Of a DNA stretch of 64,000 nt, positions 14,965 to 24,384 are shown in pieces (the stretch's first letter is position 1; the number at the start of each line of letters is the position of its first letter). The notes under the pieces are model-generated. The model searched no databases. It was not told the origin of the DNA and saw only the letters and a list, made by a program, of their open reading frames with translations. Source of the stretch: an uncultured Lachnospiraceae bacterium (GTDB lineage Bacteria > Bacillota > Clostridia > Lachnospirales > Lachnospiraceae); the NCBI GenBank assembly GCA_947591245.1, contig CANQCY010000003.1:54840-118839 (forward strand), in the 5' to 3' direction. The translations under genes and the position numbers were made by a program.

Positions 14965-17352
14965 TCAGCCTTTATTATCCACCGCTGCTGTTTCCGTATT
15001 CGGAGATTCCTCCACCGGTTCGTCCGTACTGTTGTCCTCGCCGTCGCTTGCATCTGCCGCATTGTTGAACATGCATTCTTTATGGTCGCGGTCGCTTCCG
15101 TCCTCATTCACAATCCGGAAATATTTGTAGCACCCCTCGCCTACCGTATTATCCCTTAAATCAATAATATTTTGTTCCGTGATCTGGCTATATGAATCCG
15201 CATACCCCGCGTTTATCGCCGCCTGAATCTCTGTAGACGATTTCATGTCGATGCGGACAGCGCAGTTTCTCTTTGTTCCGCCTTTGCTGAACGTATTGCC
15301 CTTGATCGTTGGGTTGACGACGCCCTTTGCCAGTATGCATACATATTTGTATCCTTTGTTATCCTGCAAGGCCTGGATTCCGTCAAAAACATTGTCCTTA
15401 ATTACGGCGTTGCGCCAGTTCATCATCCTGACGGCAGCATTATATGTCTGATTCACCTTGCAATTCTGAATCGTCACATTTTCATGGTAAATCTGCTGAT
15501 TTGATGTGCTGACCGAATACGTATGGCTGCCTACCGCCGCCCCCATATTATTAAATGTACAGCTTTGGATATTTACCGTATCGCATGCCGTCCGGTCGTG
15601 CGCAGACCAGTCATAATTGAAACCGTTGTTGTTTGAGTCCGTCGTATCGATATTGATCGCTTCTTTGTGGCTCTTATTGTTGTAAATGCGAAAATCCGTA
15701 AACGAGCAGTTCTCAACGGTTACATTTTTAGAAGAATTCAATTCTATAAAATGGGAGCCGTATTCATTTGTAAATGCAATATTCCGTATCGTTACATTCT
15801 GGGCATGTCCCATAATAATTGCCATGGAGTTCAAAACGTTATCGCAGTCAATCGTCACATTTGCATCCCCCTGCAGCGTAACGTTCTGGGAACCGTTGTA
15901 GCCGCTGACAGAATTTTTTACCCCCTCTTTAGACGGAGGAACGATCTCAAACATCGTTTTATTGATGGCAAGCGAAGTATTCGCCGCTTTCACCTTCTGA
16001 ATCTTGACGCCGCTCTGAAAATTCACGGTTACGTTGGACGGAATGCATACTGCATGGCTCAGCTTATATGTTCCAGGCGCCACTGTGATCGTACCGCCGC
16101 CCGCATATTCAAGCTGTTCCATATACGAACGGAACACAAAATATGCCTTCGCCTGGGAACTGTTTGCCGTATAATCCGCCAGATCATTGTAATGCTCCCG
16201 GTATGGCTCTGAATCCGGCGTAATCGTAAACGTCCTGTCGGCTTTTGTCTGAAAATAAAACAGACGGACCGTAGAGTCATTCTTACACGGCACATAATAA
16301 TGCCTCAGGCTGCTGACCGTATTTGTCTTCATATCCTGCGTGCTTGCGGACGATATCGAATTATTGACGCCGGAAACGCGGGCAATATTAATCGCATAGC
16401 CGCAGTTGCTGATCTTGTTCTTCGATACGTTCGGCTCCTTAACACTGTACAATTTTACGGCAGAGGACGTGGAAGCCGCAGACTTCGTGCACTTCACGGT
16501 ATTGGATACGATCGCGGGACTGTCCCACATTTTTCCCTTCACCGCCGCCTCGCCCATATTGGTAAAGGTGTTCTTCTTGATCGATACCTTTGTCGAATAC
16601 GCTTCTTTTTTGCATTTCGTCGTAGCAATTCCATTTTCCAGCTTCGTAAATTTATTGGATGTGATCCGGACGTTCTGGCACGGGAGAGACGCCGCTGAAT
16701 TGAGCGTGATCGCCGCCTTATAACTGTCGCCCGAGCTTTCCGAGCCGTTTTTGAAATTGCAGTTTTCCACCTTGACCCGTTTGCTTCCCGAAATATTGAT
16801 ATAAGTACCGCCCTTTTTCCCTTTAAAATCCAACTTGGAAACCGTAATGTAATAATTGTGCCCCAAATCGATTCCGACGGCGCCCTTTACCTTGCCGAGG
16901 TCAATCGTTGCGTTCTTCGCGCCTTTAAACGTAACCTTTTTCGTCCCCTTATACTGCTTCGCCTTCTTGCCGCTCAGCTGAAAGAGCGTCTTCGACGGTT
17001 TCAGGGACGAGCTTCCCGTTTCATATGTCTTCTTAATTTTTGCACCGCTTTTTAACTGAATGGTCACATTTGAAGGTACTACAAGGGTAGAACACACCTT
17101 GTATGTGCCTTTTTTGAGAACAAGAGTACCTCCCCCCTGACTCTCCAGACGTTCAAGATACGATTTAATCGTATAATAATTTCTCGTCTTGCTATTGTAT
17201 GCCGGCAGCTTGCGATACTTACTGTCGCACGGCTGCGTCGATTTTGAAATCGTAAATTTGCCTGCCGCCTGAGAATCCTGTGAATTTCCGGCCATGCCGC
17301 AAACTGCTGCGCATGCAAGCAGAGCTCCGGCTGCCGCCAATGTTCTTTTCAT
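14965..17352 (-). CDS. Secreted tandem right-handed beta-helix protein
   Basis: 795 aa. Signal peptide MKRTLAAAGALLACAAVCGMAG, then two homologous halves. Each has a pectate-lyase-like entry block: first LERLESQGGGTLVLKKGTYK and VPSNVTIQLKSGAKI, second MEQLEYAGGGTITVAPGTYK and IPSNVTVNFQSGVKI. Each continues with parallel beta-helix coils (VKVENCNF and VTVENCSF). The C-terminus is an acidic low-complexity tail (DASDGEDNSTDEPVEESPN). Start chosen at the Met of the signal peptide with GTGAGG upstream, 18 codons inside the track ORF. The fold suggests a polysaccharide lyase, hydrolase or epimerase, but no catalytic set can be named. Not in an obvious operon. Confidence 0.8.
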   Translation of the reverse strand: MKRTLAAAGALLACAAVCGMAGNSQDSQAAGKFTISKSTQPCDSKYRKLPAYNSKTRNYYTIKSYLERLESQGGGTLVLKKGTYKVCSTLVVPSNVTIQLKSGAKIKKTYETGSSSLKPSKTLFQLSGKKAKQYKGTKKVTFKGAKNATIDLGKVKGAVGIDLGHNYYITVSKLDFKGKKGGTYINISGSKRVKVENCNFKNGSESSGDSYKAAITLNSAASLPCQNVRITSNKFTKLENGIATTKCKKEAYSTKVSIKKNTFTNMGEAAVKGKMWDSPAIVSNTVKCTKSAASTSSAVKLYSVKEPNVSKNKISNCGYAINIARVSGVNNSISSASTQDMKTNTVSSLRHYYVPCKNDSTVRLFYFQTKADRTFTITPDSEPYREHYNDLADYTANSSQAKAYFVFRSYMEQLEYAGGGTITVAPGTYKLSHAVCIPSNVTVNFQSGVKIQKVKAANTSLAINKTMFEIVPPSKEGVKNSVSGYNGSQNVTLQGDANVTIDCDNVLNSMAIIMGHAQNVTIRNIAFTNEYGSHFIELNSSKNVTVENCSFTDFRIYNNKSHKEAINIDTTDSNNNGFNYDWSAHDRTACDTVNIQSCTFNNMGAAVGSHTYSVSTSNQQIYHENVTIQNCKVNQTYNAAVRMMNWRNAVIKDNVFDGIQALQDNKGYKYVCILAKGVVNPTIKGNTFSKGGTKRNCAVRIDMKSSTEIQAAINAGYADSYSQITEQNIIDLRDNTVGEGCYKYFRIVNEDGSDRDHKECMFNNAADASDGEDNSTDEPVEESPNTETAAVDNKG

Positions 17353-17471
17353 ATGCAAAGCCCTCACCTTTTCTTTTTTTCTTTTATCGTTATATCGTAA
17401 AATCAAGGCAAAAGAATGACACGGCTCTTAAAATTTGGAAACAACCGCCGCTATTCCCTTCCGCCTTCCTT

Positions 17472-17978
17472 TCACGCCCCGATCTCCGTTTTATCCGGAT
17501 ATTTTGAATGAATCATATTGAGCATTTTGGGGGATGGTTCAAATACAAGAACAGACTTTTCCTCCCTGCCCTCTTCGCGGATCGCAATACCGTACGCTTT
17601 TGCGTCAGCATTCAAGGAAGAAAAATTTCTCACCGGCAAATGCCGGTATCCATCCAGCTTATGCGAATCCATCGGAGCGATGGCGTCCGCATTTTGCAGA
17701 TCCACGCGCAGCATCGTCTTCCGGCTCTGACCGCCCTGGATTCGGTCAAAATCAAGCTGTCCGTCGCAAAATACATACTCCCATTCCACTTTAAACCGCG
17801 GCCAGTACCAGACCAGTAAAATAATCGCCGCCACGCCGAGCAGGCTAACCATCCTGCTTTGCAAAAAAAATCCGGCGCCGAATAATAAAACAATACCGAT
17901 TATGAGAAGCGCTTTCAGAGCCGCCGCCTTCAATGTAGTTTTCTGTTTTACGCATGTCTCTGCATATAATTGTTCCAT
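17472..17978 (-). CDS. Membrane protein with cytoplasmic domain (DUF6106-like)
   Basis: 168 aa. Two close helices (LKALLIIGIVLLFGAGFFLQ and MVSLLGVAAIILLVWYW) followed by a soluble ~110-residue domain (KVEWEYVFCDGQLDFDRIQG...) that ends KYPDKTEIGA. The pattern matches a conserved uncharacterised family of Lachnospiraceae that I know as DUF6106; function unknown. The ATG with GGAG seven bases before it replaces the track's TTG. It lies between carB (upstream on the same strand, 83 bp) and the beta-helix gene, and might be read through from carB. Confidence 0.7.
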   Translation of the reverse strand: MEQLYAETCVKQKTTLKAAALKALLIIGIVLLFGAGFFLQSRMVSLLGVAAIILLVWYWPRFKVEWEYVFCDGQLDFDRIQGGQSRKTMLRVDLQNADAIAPMDSHKLDGYRHLPVRNFSSLNADAKAYGIAIREEGREEKSVLVFEPSPKMLNMIHSKYPDKTEIGA

Positions 17979-18061
17979 ATCCGTTCTCCTATCCAAAGTC
18001 GAGTAAAAATCCTATGCCCATTATACTCATTTATCCAATTTTTTGCAAGACAAAAAATTAC

Positions 18062-21000
18062 TTACCGATCGGATACGGGATTGTATTCCACTTCCGCTAT
18101 ATTGATGAGCGACATCTCCTCTTTTTCTACATTTTCCAGACTCGTCAGGAGCGCATTTGCCGTGTCTAACGAAGTCAGGCAGGTTACGCCGGTCTCAATC
18201 GACACGCGCCGGATCAAAAAACCGTCGTGCGAGTTCTCGCCCTGTCTGGGAATATCGATCACGAGATCAATTTCGTGCCCCAGAAGAAGATCCATAAGCG
18301 TCGGCGCCTCATTCTCAATCTTATTGATCCGGTTTACTTCCACGCCTTCTCTCGCAAGCGCCCTCTGTGTTCCGCATGTGGCGTAAATCTCATAGCCGAG
18401 CGCCAAAAACCGCTTTGCCACCGAAACAGCCGCCGGGTGTTCCTCCCGCCTGACCGTGAGTATCATCTTCCTGTGTTTCGGAAGATCAATGCCCGCACCG
18501 AGAAACGCCTTAGACAGCGCCTCGTTAAATGTGGGGGCAACGCCCAGACACTCGCCCGTCGACTTCATCTCCGGCCCTAAACTGATCTCCGCCCCCCGCA
18601 GCTTCTCAAAAGAAAATACCGGCATCTTAATCGTGATATAGTCCGCCTCTCGCGCCAGCCCCGTTCCATAGCCAAGGTCTTTCAGCTTTTCGCCTAAGAT
18701 CACCCGCGACGCCAGCTTCACAATCGGAATTCCCGTAACCTTGCTTATATACGGCACCGTGCGCGATGAACGCGGATTTACCTCAATGACATATACCTCG
18801 TTCTCATATACGATAAACTGGATATTAATGAGTCCGATCACATGCAGCGACCTCGCCAGCCTTTTTGTGTATTCTACAATTGTCTCCTGCGTTTCCGGCA
18901 AAATGCTCTGCGCCGGATAGACCGAAATGCTGTCGCCGGAATGAATGCCGGCGCGTTCAATATGCTCCATAATACCGGGTATGAGTATCTGTTCGCCGTC
19001 GCATACGGCGTCCACTTCAACCTCTTTTCCCATCAGATATTTGTCTACCAGTATTGGATGCTCCTGCACATGCCTGTTGATGATAGACATAAATTCTATG
19101 ATATCCTCATCGTGTATGGCGATCTGCATCCCCTGCCCGCCAAGTACGTAGGACGGACGCACAAGTACCGGATACCCCAGTTCATTGGCGGCCTCCAGCG
19201 CTTCCTCGGTTGTGAAGACTGTCGTTCCCTTCGGTCTGGGAATCCCGCACTCTTCCAGAATTTCATCAAATTTCTCCCTGTCCTCCGCAGCGTCTACATT
19301 CTCTGCGCTTGTACCGAAAATCGGCACATCCATGTTACGGAGCGCTTCCGTCAGCTTGATCGCCGTCTGTCCGCCAAACTGCACGACTGCACCGTCCGGT
19401 TTTTCCAAATCCACGATATTTGCTACGTCTTCCGGCGTGAGCGGCTCAAAATACAGCTTATTTGCCACATCAAAATCCGTACTCACCGTTTCCGGATTAT
19501 TATTTATGATAATGGTCTCAAACCCGCTTTTCTCTAACGACCATGCACTGTGCACCGAACAGAAATCAAACTCGATCCCTTGTCCGATCCGGATCGGGCC
19601 GGAACCCAGCACGAGCACCTTTTTCTTCGCACCCGCCCCGCAATCATTCCCTTTTGCCTCTAACGCTTCCCTCACTTCACATTCGCTGCCAAAACAGCTG
19701 TAATAATACGGCGTCGCCGCCTCAAACTCCGCCGCGCATGTATCCACCATCTTGAATGCCGCCGTGACGCCGTTTGCAAGACGCATTTCGCGAACCTCGC
19801 CCTCTGTGATTCCGGCATATCCGGCGATTACCCGATCCGGAAACTCGATGCGTTTTGCCTCGGCGAGAAGTTCCGGCGTGAGCGGTTCGGATTTCAGGCG
19901 CTGCTCCATCTCTACGAGAATGGAGATTTTATCAATAAACCAGTAGTCGATCTGCGTTATTTCATGAATCTCTTCATACGACGCTCCCTTCCTCAAAAGC
20001 TCGGCAATGATGAAAATGCGCCGGTCATCTACGATCCGGACGCGTTCCAAAAGCTGCTCTTTCGAGCGGTCCGCGTATCGGCCAATATCCAGACTGTCTA
20101 TGTGCTGCTCCAGCGAGCGGAGCGCTTTCATGAGCGCGCCTTCAAAATTCGTGCAAATGCTCATAACCTCTCCGGTCGCTTTCATCTGCGTCGTCAGTGT
20201 TCTCTTTGCCTTGATAAATTTATCAAACGGAAGCCTCGGTATTTTTACAACGCAGTAATCAAGCGCCGGTTCAAAGCTGGCGTACGTCTTTCCGGTGACC
20301 GCATTCGGTATCTCATCCAGCATGTAGCCGAGAGCAATCTTCGCCGCAACCTTCGCGATCGGATATCCCGTCGCCTTTGACGCCAGCGCCGATGAACGGC
20401 TCACCCTCGGATTGACCTCGATTACACAGTATTCAAAAGACTCCGGATGAAGGGCAAACTGTACGTTGCATCCGCCCGTAATGCCCAATTCAGTAATAAT
20501 ATTAAGCGCAGAGGAGCGAAGCATCTGGTACTCCTTGTCCGAGAGCGTCTGAGACGGGGCGACGACGATGCTGTCGCCGGTGTGCACGCCGACCGGATCC
20601 AGATTTTCCATATTGCAGACCGTGATGCAGTTGCCGCCCGCATCGCGCATGACCTCGTACTCGATTTCCTTCCATCCGGCGATACACCGCTCGATCAGGC
20701 ACTGCCCGACGCGCGAGAGGCGGAGCCCGTTTGCGCAGATCTCCCGCAGCTCCTCTTCACTGCCGGCGATACCGCCGCCGCTTCCTCCCAGCGTATAGGC
20801 GGGACGGATCACGACCGGATAGCCGATCGTATTCGCAAAATCCACCGCTCCTTCCACGGTATCCACGACTTCGCTGGCGGCGATCGGCTCCCCGATCTTC
20901 TCCATCGTGGTTTTAAATTCCAACCGGTCCTCCGCTTTCTTAATCGTCATAGAAGTCGTGCCGATCAGACGCACTCCCTGCTCCCTCAAAAATCCGCACT

Positions 21001-21310
21001 CCTCCAATTCCATTGCGATATTTAACGCCGCCTGTCCGCCGAGCGTCGGAAGAATACTGTCCGGCCTCTCCTTTTTCAGCAGATGCTTCACGACGTCGAC
21101 AGTGAGAGGCTCTATGTATACTTTGTCCGCAATATCTTTATCTGTCATGATCGTGGCCGGGTTGGAGTTGATGAGAACGACCTCAATTCCCTCTTCTTTC
21201 AGCGAACGGCATGCCTGTGTTCCCGCATAATCAAATTCCGCCGCCTGTCCGATCACGATCGGTCCTGAACCAATGACCAATACCTTCTTTATTTCTTTTA
21301 TTTTTGGCAT
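18062..21310 (-). CDS. carB: Carbamoyl-phosphate synthase, large subunit
   Basis: 1082 aa, full length. Two homologous ATP-grasp halves: KVLVIGSGPIVIGQAAEFDY opens the first and KVLVLGSGPIRIGQGIEFDF the second, with RPAYTLGGSGGG and RPSYVLGGQGMQ loops, and a C-terminal MGS-like allosteric domain (about 935-1082). It makes carbamoyl phosphate from bicarbonate, ATP and ammonia passed on from CarA, feeding arginine and pyrimidine synthesis. GGAGG precedes the ATG and carA ends 13 bp upstream. It is the last gene of the gltB operon, so carbamoyl phosphate synthesis is tied to nitrogen assimilation here. Confidence 0.98.
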   Translation of the reverse strand: MPKIKEIKKVLVIGSGPIVIGQAAEFDYAGTQACRSLKEEGIEVVLINSNPATIMTDKDIADKVYIEPLTVDVVKHLLKKERPDSILPTLGGQAALNIAMELEECGFLREQGVRLIGTTSMTIKKAEDRLEFKTTMEKIGEPIAASEVVDTVEGAVDFANTIGYPVVIRPAYTLGGSGGGIAGSEEELREICANGLRLSRVGQCLIERCIAGWKEIEYEVMRDAGGNCITVCNMENLDPVGVHTGDSIVVAPSQTLSDKEYQMLRSSALNIITELGITGGCNVQFALHPESFEYCVIEVNPRVSRSSALASKATGYPIAKVAAKIALGYMLDEIPNAVTGKTYASFEPALDYCVVKIPRLPFDKFIKAKRTLTTQMKATGEVMSICTNFEGALMKALRSLEQHIDSLDIGRYADRSKEQLLERVRIVDDRRIFIIAELLRKGASYEEIHEITQIDYWFIDKISILVEMEQRLKSEPLTPELLAEAKRIEFPDRVIAGYAGITEGEVREMRLANGVTAAFKMVDTCAAEFEAATPYYYSCFGSECEVREALEAKGNDCGAGAKKKVLVLGSGPIRIGQGIEFDFCSVHSAWSLEKSGFETIIINNNPETVSTDFDVANKLYFEPLTPEDVANIVDLEKPDGAVVQFGGQTAIKLTEALRNMDVPIFGTSAENVDAAEDREKFDEILEECGIPRPKGTTVFTTEEALEAANELGYPVLVRPSYVLGGQGMQIAIHDEDIIEFMSIINRHVQEHPILVDKYLMGKEVEVDAVCDGEQILIPGIMEHIERAGIHSGDSISVYPAQSILPETQETIVEYTKRLARSLHVIGLINIQFIVYENEVYVIEVNPRSSRTVPYISKVTGIPIVKLASRVILGEKLKDLGYGTGLAREADYITIKMPVFSFEKLRGAEISLGPEMKSTGECLGVAPTFNEALSKAFLGAGIDLPKHRKMILTVRREEHPAAVSVAKRFLALGYEIYATCGTQRALAREGVEVNRINKIENEAPTLMDLLLGHEIDLVIDIPRQGENSHDGFLIRRVSIETGVTCLTSLDTANALLTSLENVEKEEMSLINIAEVEYNPVSDR

Positions 21311-21323
21311 ATCGTTTCCTCCG

Positions 21324-22421
21324 TTATCTCTCCATCATTTTCATAAACCGGTCAAACAAAATTTCGGAATCTCTCGGCCCGGCGCATGCTTCCGGATGAA
21401 ACTGCACTGTAAAGACAGGCTTATCCTTATACCGCAGCCCCTCGACCGTCCCATCGTTCACGTTAATAAATGCGATTTCCGCCACGCCTTCCGGAATCGA
21501 ATCCGCTCTGACAACGTACCCGTGGTTTTGCGACGAAATATAAACCTTTCCTGTTTTCACATCCTTTACCGGATGGTTCGCGCCGCGGTGTCCGTACTTC
21601 ATCTTTTCCGTGTCCGCCCCATTTGCCAGCGCCATCAGCTGGTGTCCGAGGCAGATCGCAAAGATCGGCACGCCGGAGGCATACAGCCTCTTTATATTGC
21701 CTATCGTTTCCCCGCAGTCTTTCGGGTCTCCTGGTCCGTTTGTGATCATGATGCCGTCCGGATCGGCAGAAAGAATCTCCTCCGCTTTCGTGCGCGCCGG
21801 ATAAACCGTGACCTCGCACCCCCTGTTTAGCAGGCATCGCACAATATTATATTTTGTTCCAACGTCAAGAATAGCAACCCTTTCCGTCACCGGAATGCTG
21901 CTATCCGTATCAAAATCTCCCGGCCGGAATGAAACCGCCTGTTTTGCCGTCACTTTATCGACAACGCCGGAAACCCTATATTTTTTTAATTTCTCCATCA
22001 CGGAATCTAAATCAAAAGCCCCGTCCCTCGTAATCATGCCGTTCATCGTTCCTTTTTCCCGCAGCCGCTTCGTAAGGGCCCGGGTATCGATGCCCGCAAT
22101 GCCCGGAATATCCTGTTCGGCGAGAAACTCCTGAATACTCTGTTCCTTCCGGAAATTGCTCCCCAAACGGGATAATTCGCGGACGATAAAACCGTCCACG
22201 CTCGCTTTTTTTGATTCCAAATCCTTTGTACAGATACCGTAATTGCCGATCAGGGGATATGTCATCGCCACTGCCTGTCCCGCATAACTCGGATCAGTCA
22301 GCACCTCCGGATACCCCGTCATAGAAGTATTAAATACAATCTCGCTTATGACCTCTCTTTCGCTTCCGATACCCGTCCCGGTAAACACCGTTCCGTCCTC
22401 CAGAATTAAATAGGCTTTCAT
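21324..22421 (-). CDS. carA: Carbamoyl-phosphate synthase, small (glutaminase) subunit
   Basis: 365 aa. The N-terminal CPSase domain (MKAYLILEDGTVFTGTGIGS) is followed by a class I glutamine amidotransferase with nucleophile Cys in IFAICLGHQLMALA and catalytic His/Glu in VQFHPEACAGP. It releases ammonia from glutamine for CarB. It starts about 20 bp after the ANTAR gene and couples to carB, so it belongs to the nitrogen operon. Confidence 0.98.
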   Translation of the reverse strand: MKAYLILEDGTVFTGTGIGSEREVISEIVFNTSMTGYPEVLTDPSYAGQAVAMTYPLIGNYGICTKDLESKKASVDGFIVRELSRLGSNFRKEQSIQEFLAEQDIPGIAGIDTRALTKRLREKGTMNGMITRDGAFDLDSVMEKLKKYRVSGVVDKVTAKQAVSFRPGDFDTDSSIPVTERVAILDVGTKYNIVRCLLNRGCEVTVYPARTKAEEILSADPDGIMITNGPGDPKDCGETIGNIKRLYASGVPIFAICLGHQLMALANGADTEKMKYGHRGANHPVKDVKTGKVYISSQNHGYVVRADSIPEGVAEIAFINVNDGTVEGLRYKDKPVFTVQFHPEACAGPRDSEILFDRFMKMMER

Positions 22422-22442
22422 GGCTGCTCCTTTCTCTACGTT

Positions 22443-22985
22443 TCATTCAAATGCCAAAATCATTTCCGCCGTTTCCACCAGATTATTCCCGCTGTCCATA
22501 CTGAGCTTCTGTATATATTTGTGCGCTTCTTCTTCCGTCATCGAATTTCGTTCGATCAGAAGCGCCTTTGCCGAATTGATAATCTGCCGTTCTTCTTCCG
22601 TCCGTTTTTTCGGCAGACTCTTTTTCCTTCGTTTAAGCTCCTTCTGAATATCCATCGTCATCATGAAAACGGTACTGATAAATTCCTGCGTGCGAAACGG
22701 CATCGCAAGGCAGACGATCTCATGACTGCAGCAGTCCGCGAGCTTCGGCGGGCTCGCCACCAAAAGCATAGAAAATTCTCTGGGCAGATATCCAAAAAGC
22801 TCACTGTAGTGCATATCCGTCAGCCGGTAGCCGCACACGACGATTCCTCCGTCAGACTCGTTCGCCCCCCGGATCACCTGATATGCGCTATTACATGTTA
22901 GTATATCATCAAAACCATTACGGTTCAAAACAATTTTTAAATTCTTTGCATCCTCCAGTTTCAGAAATGCAACAATGATACGCAT
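22443..22985 (-). CDS. ANTAR-domain RNA-binding antiterminator with pseudo-receiver
   Basis: 180 aa. Residues 1-110 have a receiver-like fold, but the phospho-acceptor strand reads IVVCGYRLTDMH with no Asp at the usual place, and the usual KP motif is CLAMPF. A helical linker (KELKRRKKSLPKKRTEEER) leads to a C-terminal ANTAR domain: QIINSAKALLIERNSMTEEE and AHKYIQKLSMDSGNNLVETA. ANTAR proteins bind paired small hairpins in leader RNA and prevent intrinsic termination, often for nitrogen genes. Without a phosphorylation site it resembles AmiR and NasT, which are controlled by a partner protein. AAAGGAGG precedes the ATG. It sits between the glnA-like gene and carA in one operon. Confidence 0.92.
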   Translation of the reverse strand: MRIIVAFLKLEDAKNLKIVLNRNGFDDILTCNSAYQVIRGANESDGGIVVCGYRLTDMHYSELFGYLPREFSMLLVASPPKLADCCSHEIVCLAMPFRTQEFISTVFMMTMDIQKELKRRKKSLPKKRTEEERQIINSAKALLIERNSMTEEEAHKYIQKLSMDSGNNLVETAEMILAFE

Positions 22986-23038
22986 TTTGGATATTCACCT
23001 CCTTTGTATAGCATGCTCTCTCCGTTCACGGGTAAATA

Positions 23039-24352
23039 TCAAACGCGATCCAGATACTTTTCGACCTCCCATGCCGTGACCTGGCGAGAAAACTCCTCCC
23101 ATTCTTCTTCTTTTTCGTTGATGATAATATGCGAAAGCGTTTCGCCGAATACCTCTTTTAAAAACGCGTCCTGTTCAAACGCGCGGACTGCCTCATGCAG
23201 GTTGCGGGGAAGTATATCGAATTTGACGTCCGGATCCCCCGCCGCCGCCTCCATGCTCACCGGCAGCTCGATTTCTTTTTTCAGCCCTTCCAGTCCCGCC
23301 GCCAGACACCCGGCAAGTACAAGATACGGATTGCTCGCTCCGTCCGGACTGCGCAAAACGATGCGGGAACCGGTCGCGCCAACGTCCGTGATGCGTATGA
23401 GGGGCGCGCGGCTCGTCCGAGACCATGTGATATCCACCGGCGCATTGTAGCCCGGCACCAGTCGTTTATATGAATTTACAATCGGATTGTTGATGAGCGT
23501 AAGTCCTTTGATATGCTTCATAATGCCGCCCATGAAATGATACGCCTCCCGGCTCATGCCGTGCGTTGCCTGCTCATCACTGAAAATATTTTTGCCGTTC
23601 CGACACAAAAACATATTTAAAATCATGCCGGAACCCTTGATCCCGTATTTCGGTTTCGGCATGAAGGTAGCGTGAAGTCCGTGGCGCCTCGCCACCGTCC
23701 GGACCGTCAGCTTAAATGTCATAATATTATCCGCCGTACTGAGCGCCTCGTCATACATGAAGTTAATGCAGTGCTGCGCTACCTCCTTAGAATGATAGGA
23801 GCTTTCCATGACAAATCCCATCTCTTCCAACGACAGTACCATATCGCGTCTCGCATTTTCGCCGGAATCAAGCGGGCCGATATCAAAAAAACCGCCCTTC
23901 TCGCCCGTCTCTGTCGTCGGCTGCCCGTCTTCGTCCGTATCAAAAAGGAAAAACTGGTTCTCCGGTCCCACATGAAATGTATAGCCCTGCTGCTCGGCCT
24001 CGGCGAGAACCTTCTTCAAAATATACCGCGAATCCGCCTCATACGGCGTTCCATCCGGATTCCACACATCGCATATAAAACGCGCCACCTTTCCCCGCTG
24101 CGGACGCCACGGGAAAATAGTAAACGTATCGAGATCCGGCGCCAGAATAAATTCGGATAAATCATTTGTTGCATATCCCTGAATCGCAGCGCCGTCAAAC
24201 ACGCACTCATTGTTTAAAATCCTGTCAAGATGATCGCTCGTCATCGCCACATTTTTCAATGCGCCAAAACTGTCAGCAAACTGAAGACGGATAAAGCCGA
24301 CGTCTTCCTCTTTTACTAAACGGACAATATCCTCTCTCGTGTACTTCGCCAT
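23039..24352 (-). CDS. Glutamine synthetase-like protein lacking catalytic metal ligands (pseudo-GS)
   Basis: 437 aa, the GSI length, and collinear with Bacillus GlnA from MAKYTREDIVRLVKEEDVGF to the C-terminus (HGLHATFMPKP and NSYKRLVPGY retained). By manual comparison the active-site residues are changed: GPEPEFFLF is GPENQFFLF; EASHHEVAPGQHEIDF is ESSYHSKEVAQHCINF, losing two Glu; GSGMHCN is GSGMILN, losing the metal/ATP His; the flap GYEAP is GYNAP; RVEVRS is RIVLRS; and SSIEG is AAIQG. Only Glu of GPE and several Arg remain. Ammonia-ligase activity is therefore unlikely. The gene is intact. Position between gltD and an ANTAR regulator suggests a glutamine or nitrogen sensor, which is inference. 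The ATG with AGGAG eight bases upstream is preferred to the track start. Confidence 0.88.
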   Translation of the reverse strand: MAKYTREDIVRLVKEEDVGFIRLQFADSFGALKNVAMTSDHLDRILNNECVFDGAAIQGYATNDLSEFILAPDLDTFTIFPWRPQRGKVARFICDVWNPDGTPYEADSRYILKKVLAEAEQQGYTFHVGPENQFFLFDTDEDGQPTTETGEKGGFFDIGPLDSGENARRDMVLSLEEMGFVMESSYHSKEVAQHCINFMYDEALSTADNIMTFKLTVRTVARRHGLHATFMPKPKYGIKGSGMILNMFLCRNGKNIFSDEQATHGMSREAYHFMGGIMKHIKGLTLINNPIVNSYKRLVPGYNAPVDITWSRTSRAPLIRITDVGATGSRIVLRSPDGASNPYLVLAGCLAAGLEGLKKEIELPVSMEAAAGDPDVKFDILPRNLHEAVRAFEQDAFLKEVFGETLSHIIINEKEEEWEEFSRQVTAWEVEKYLDRV

Positions 24353-24384
24353 CCTCATGTCTCCTTCCTTTCATCTTTCATTTG

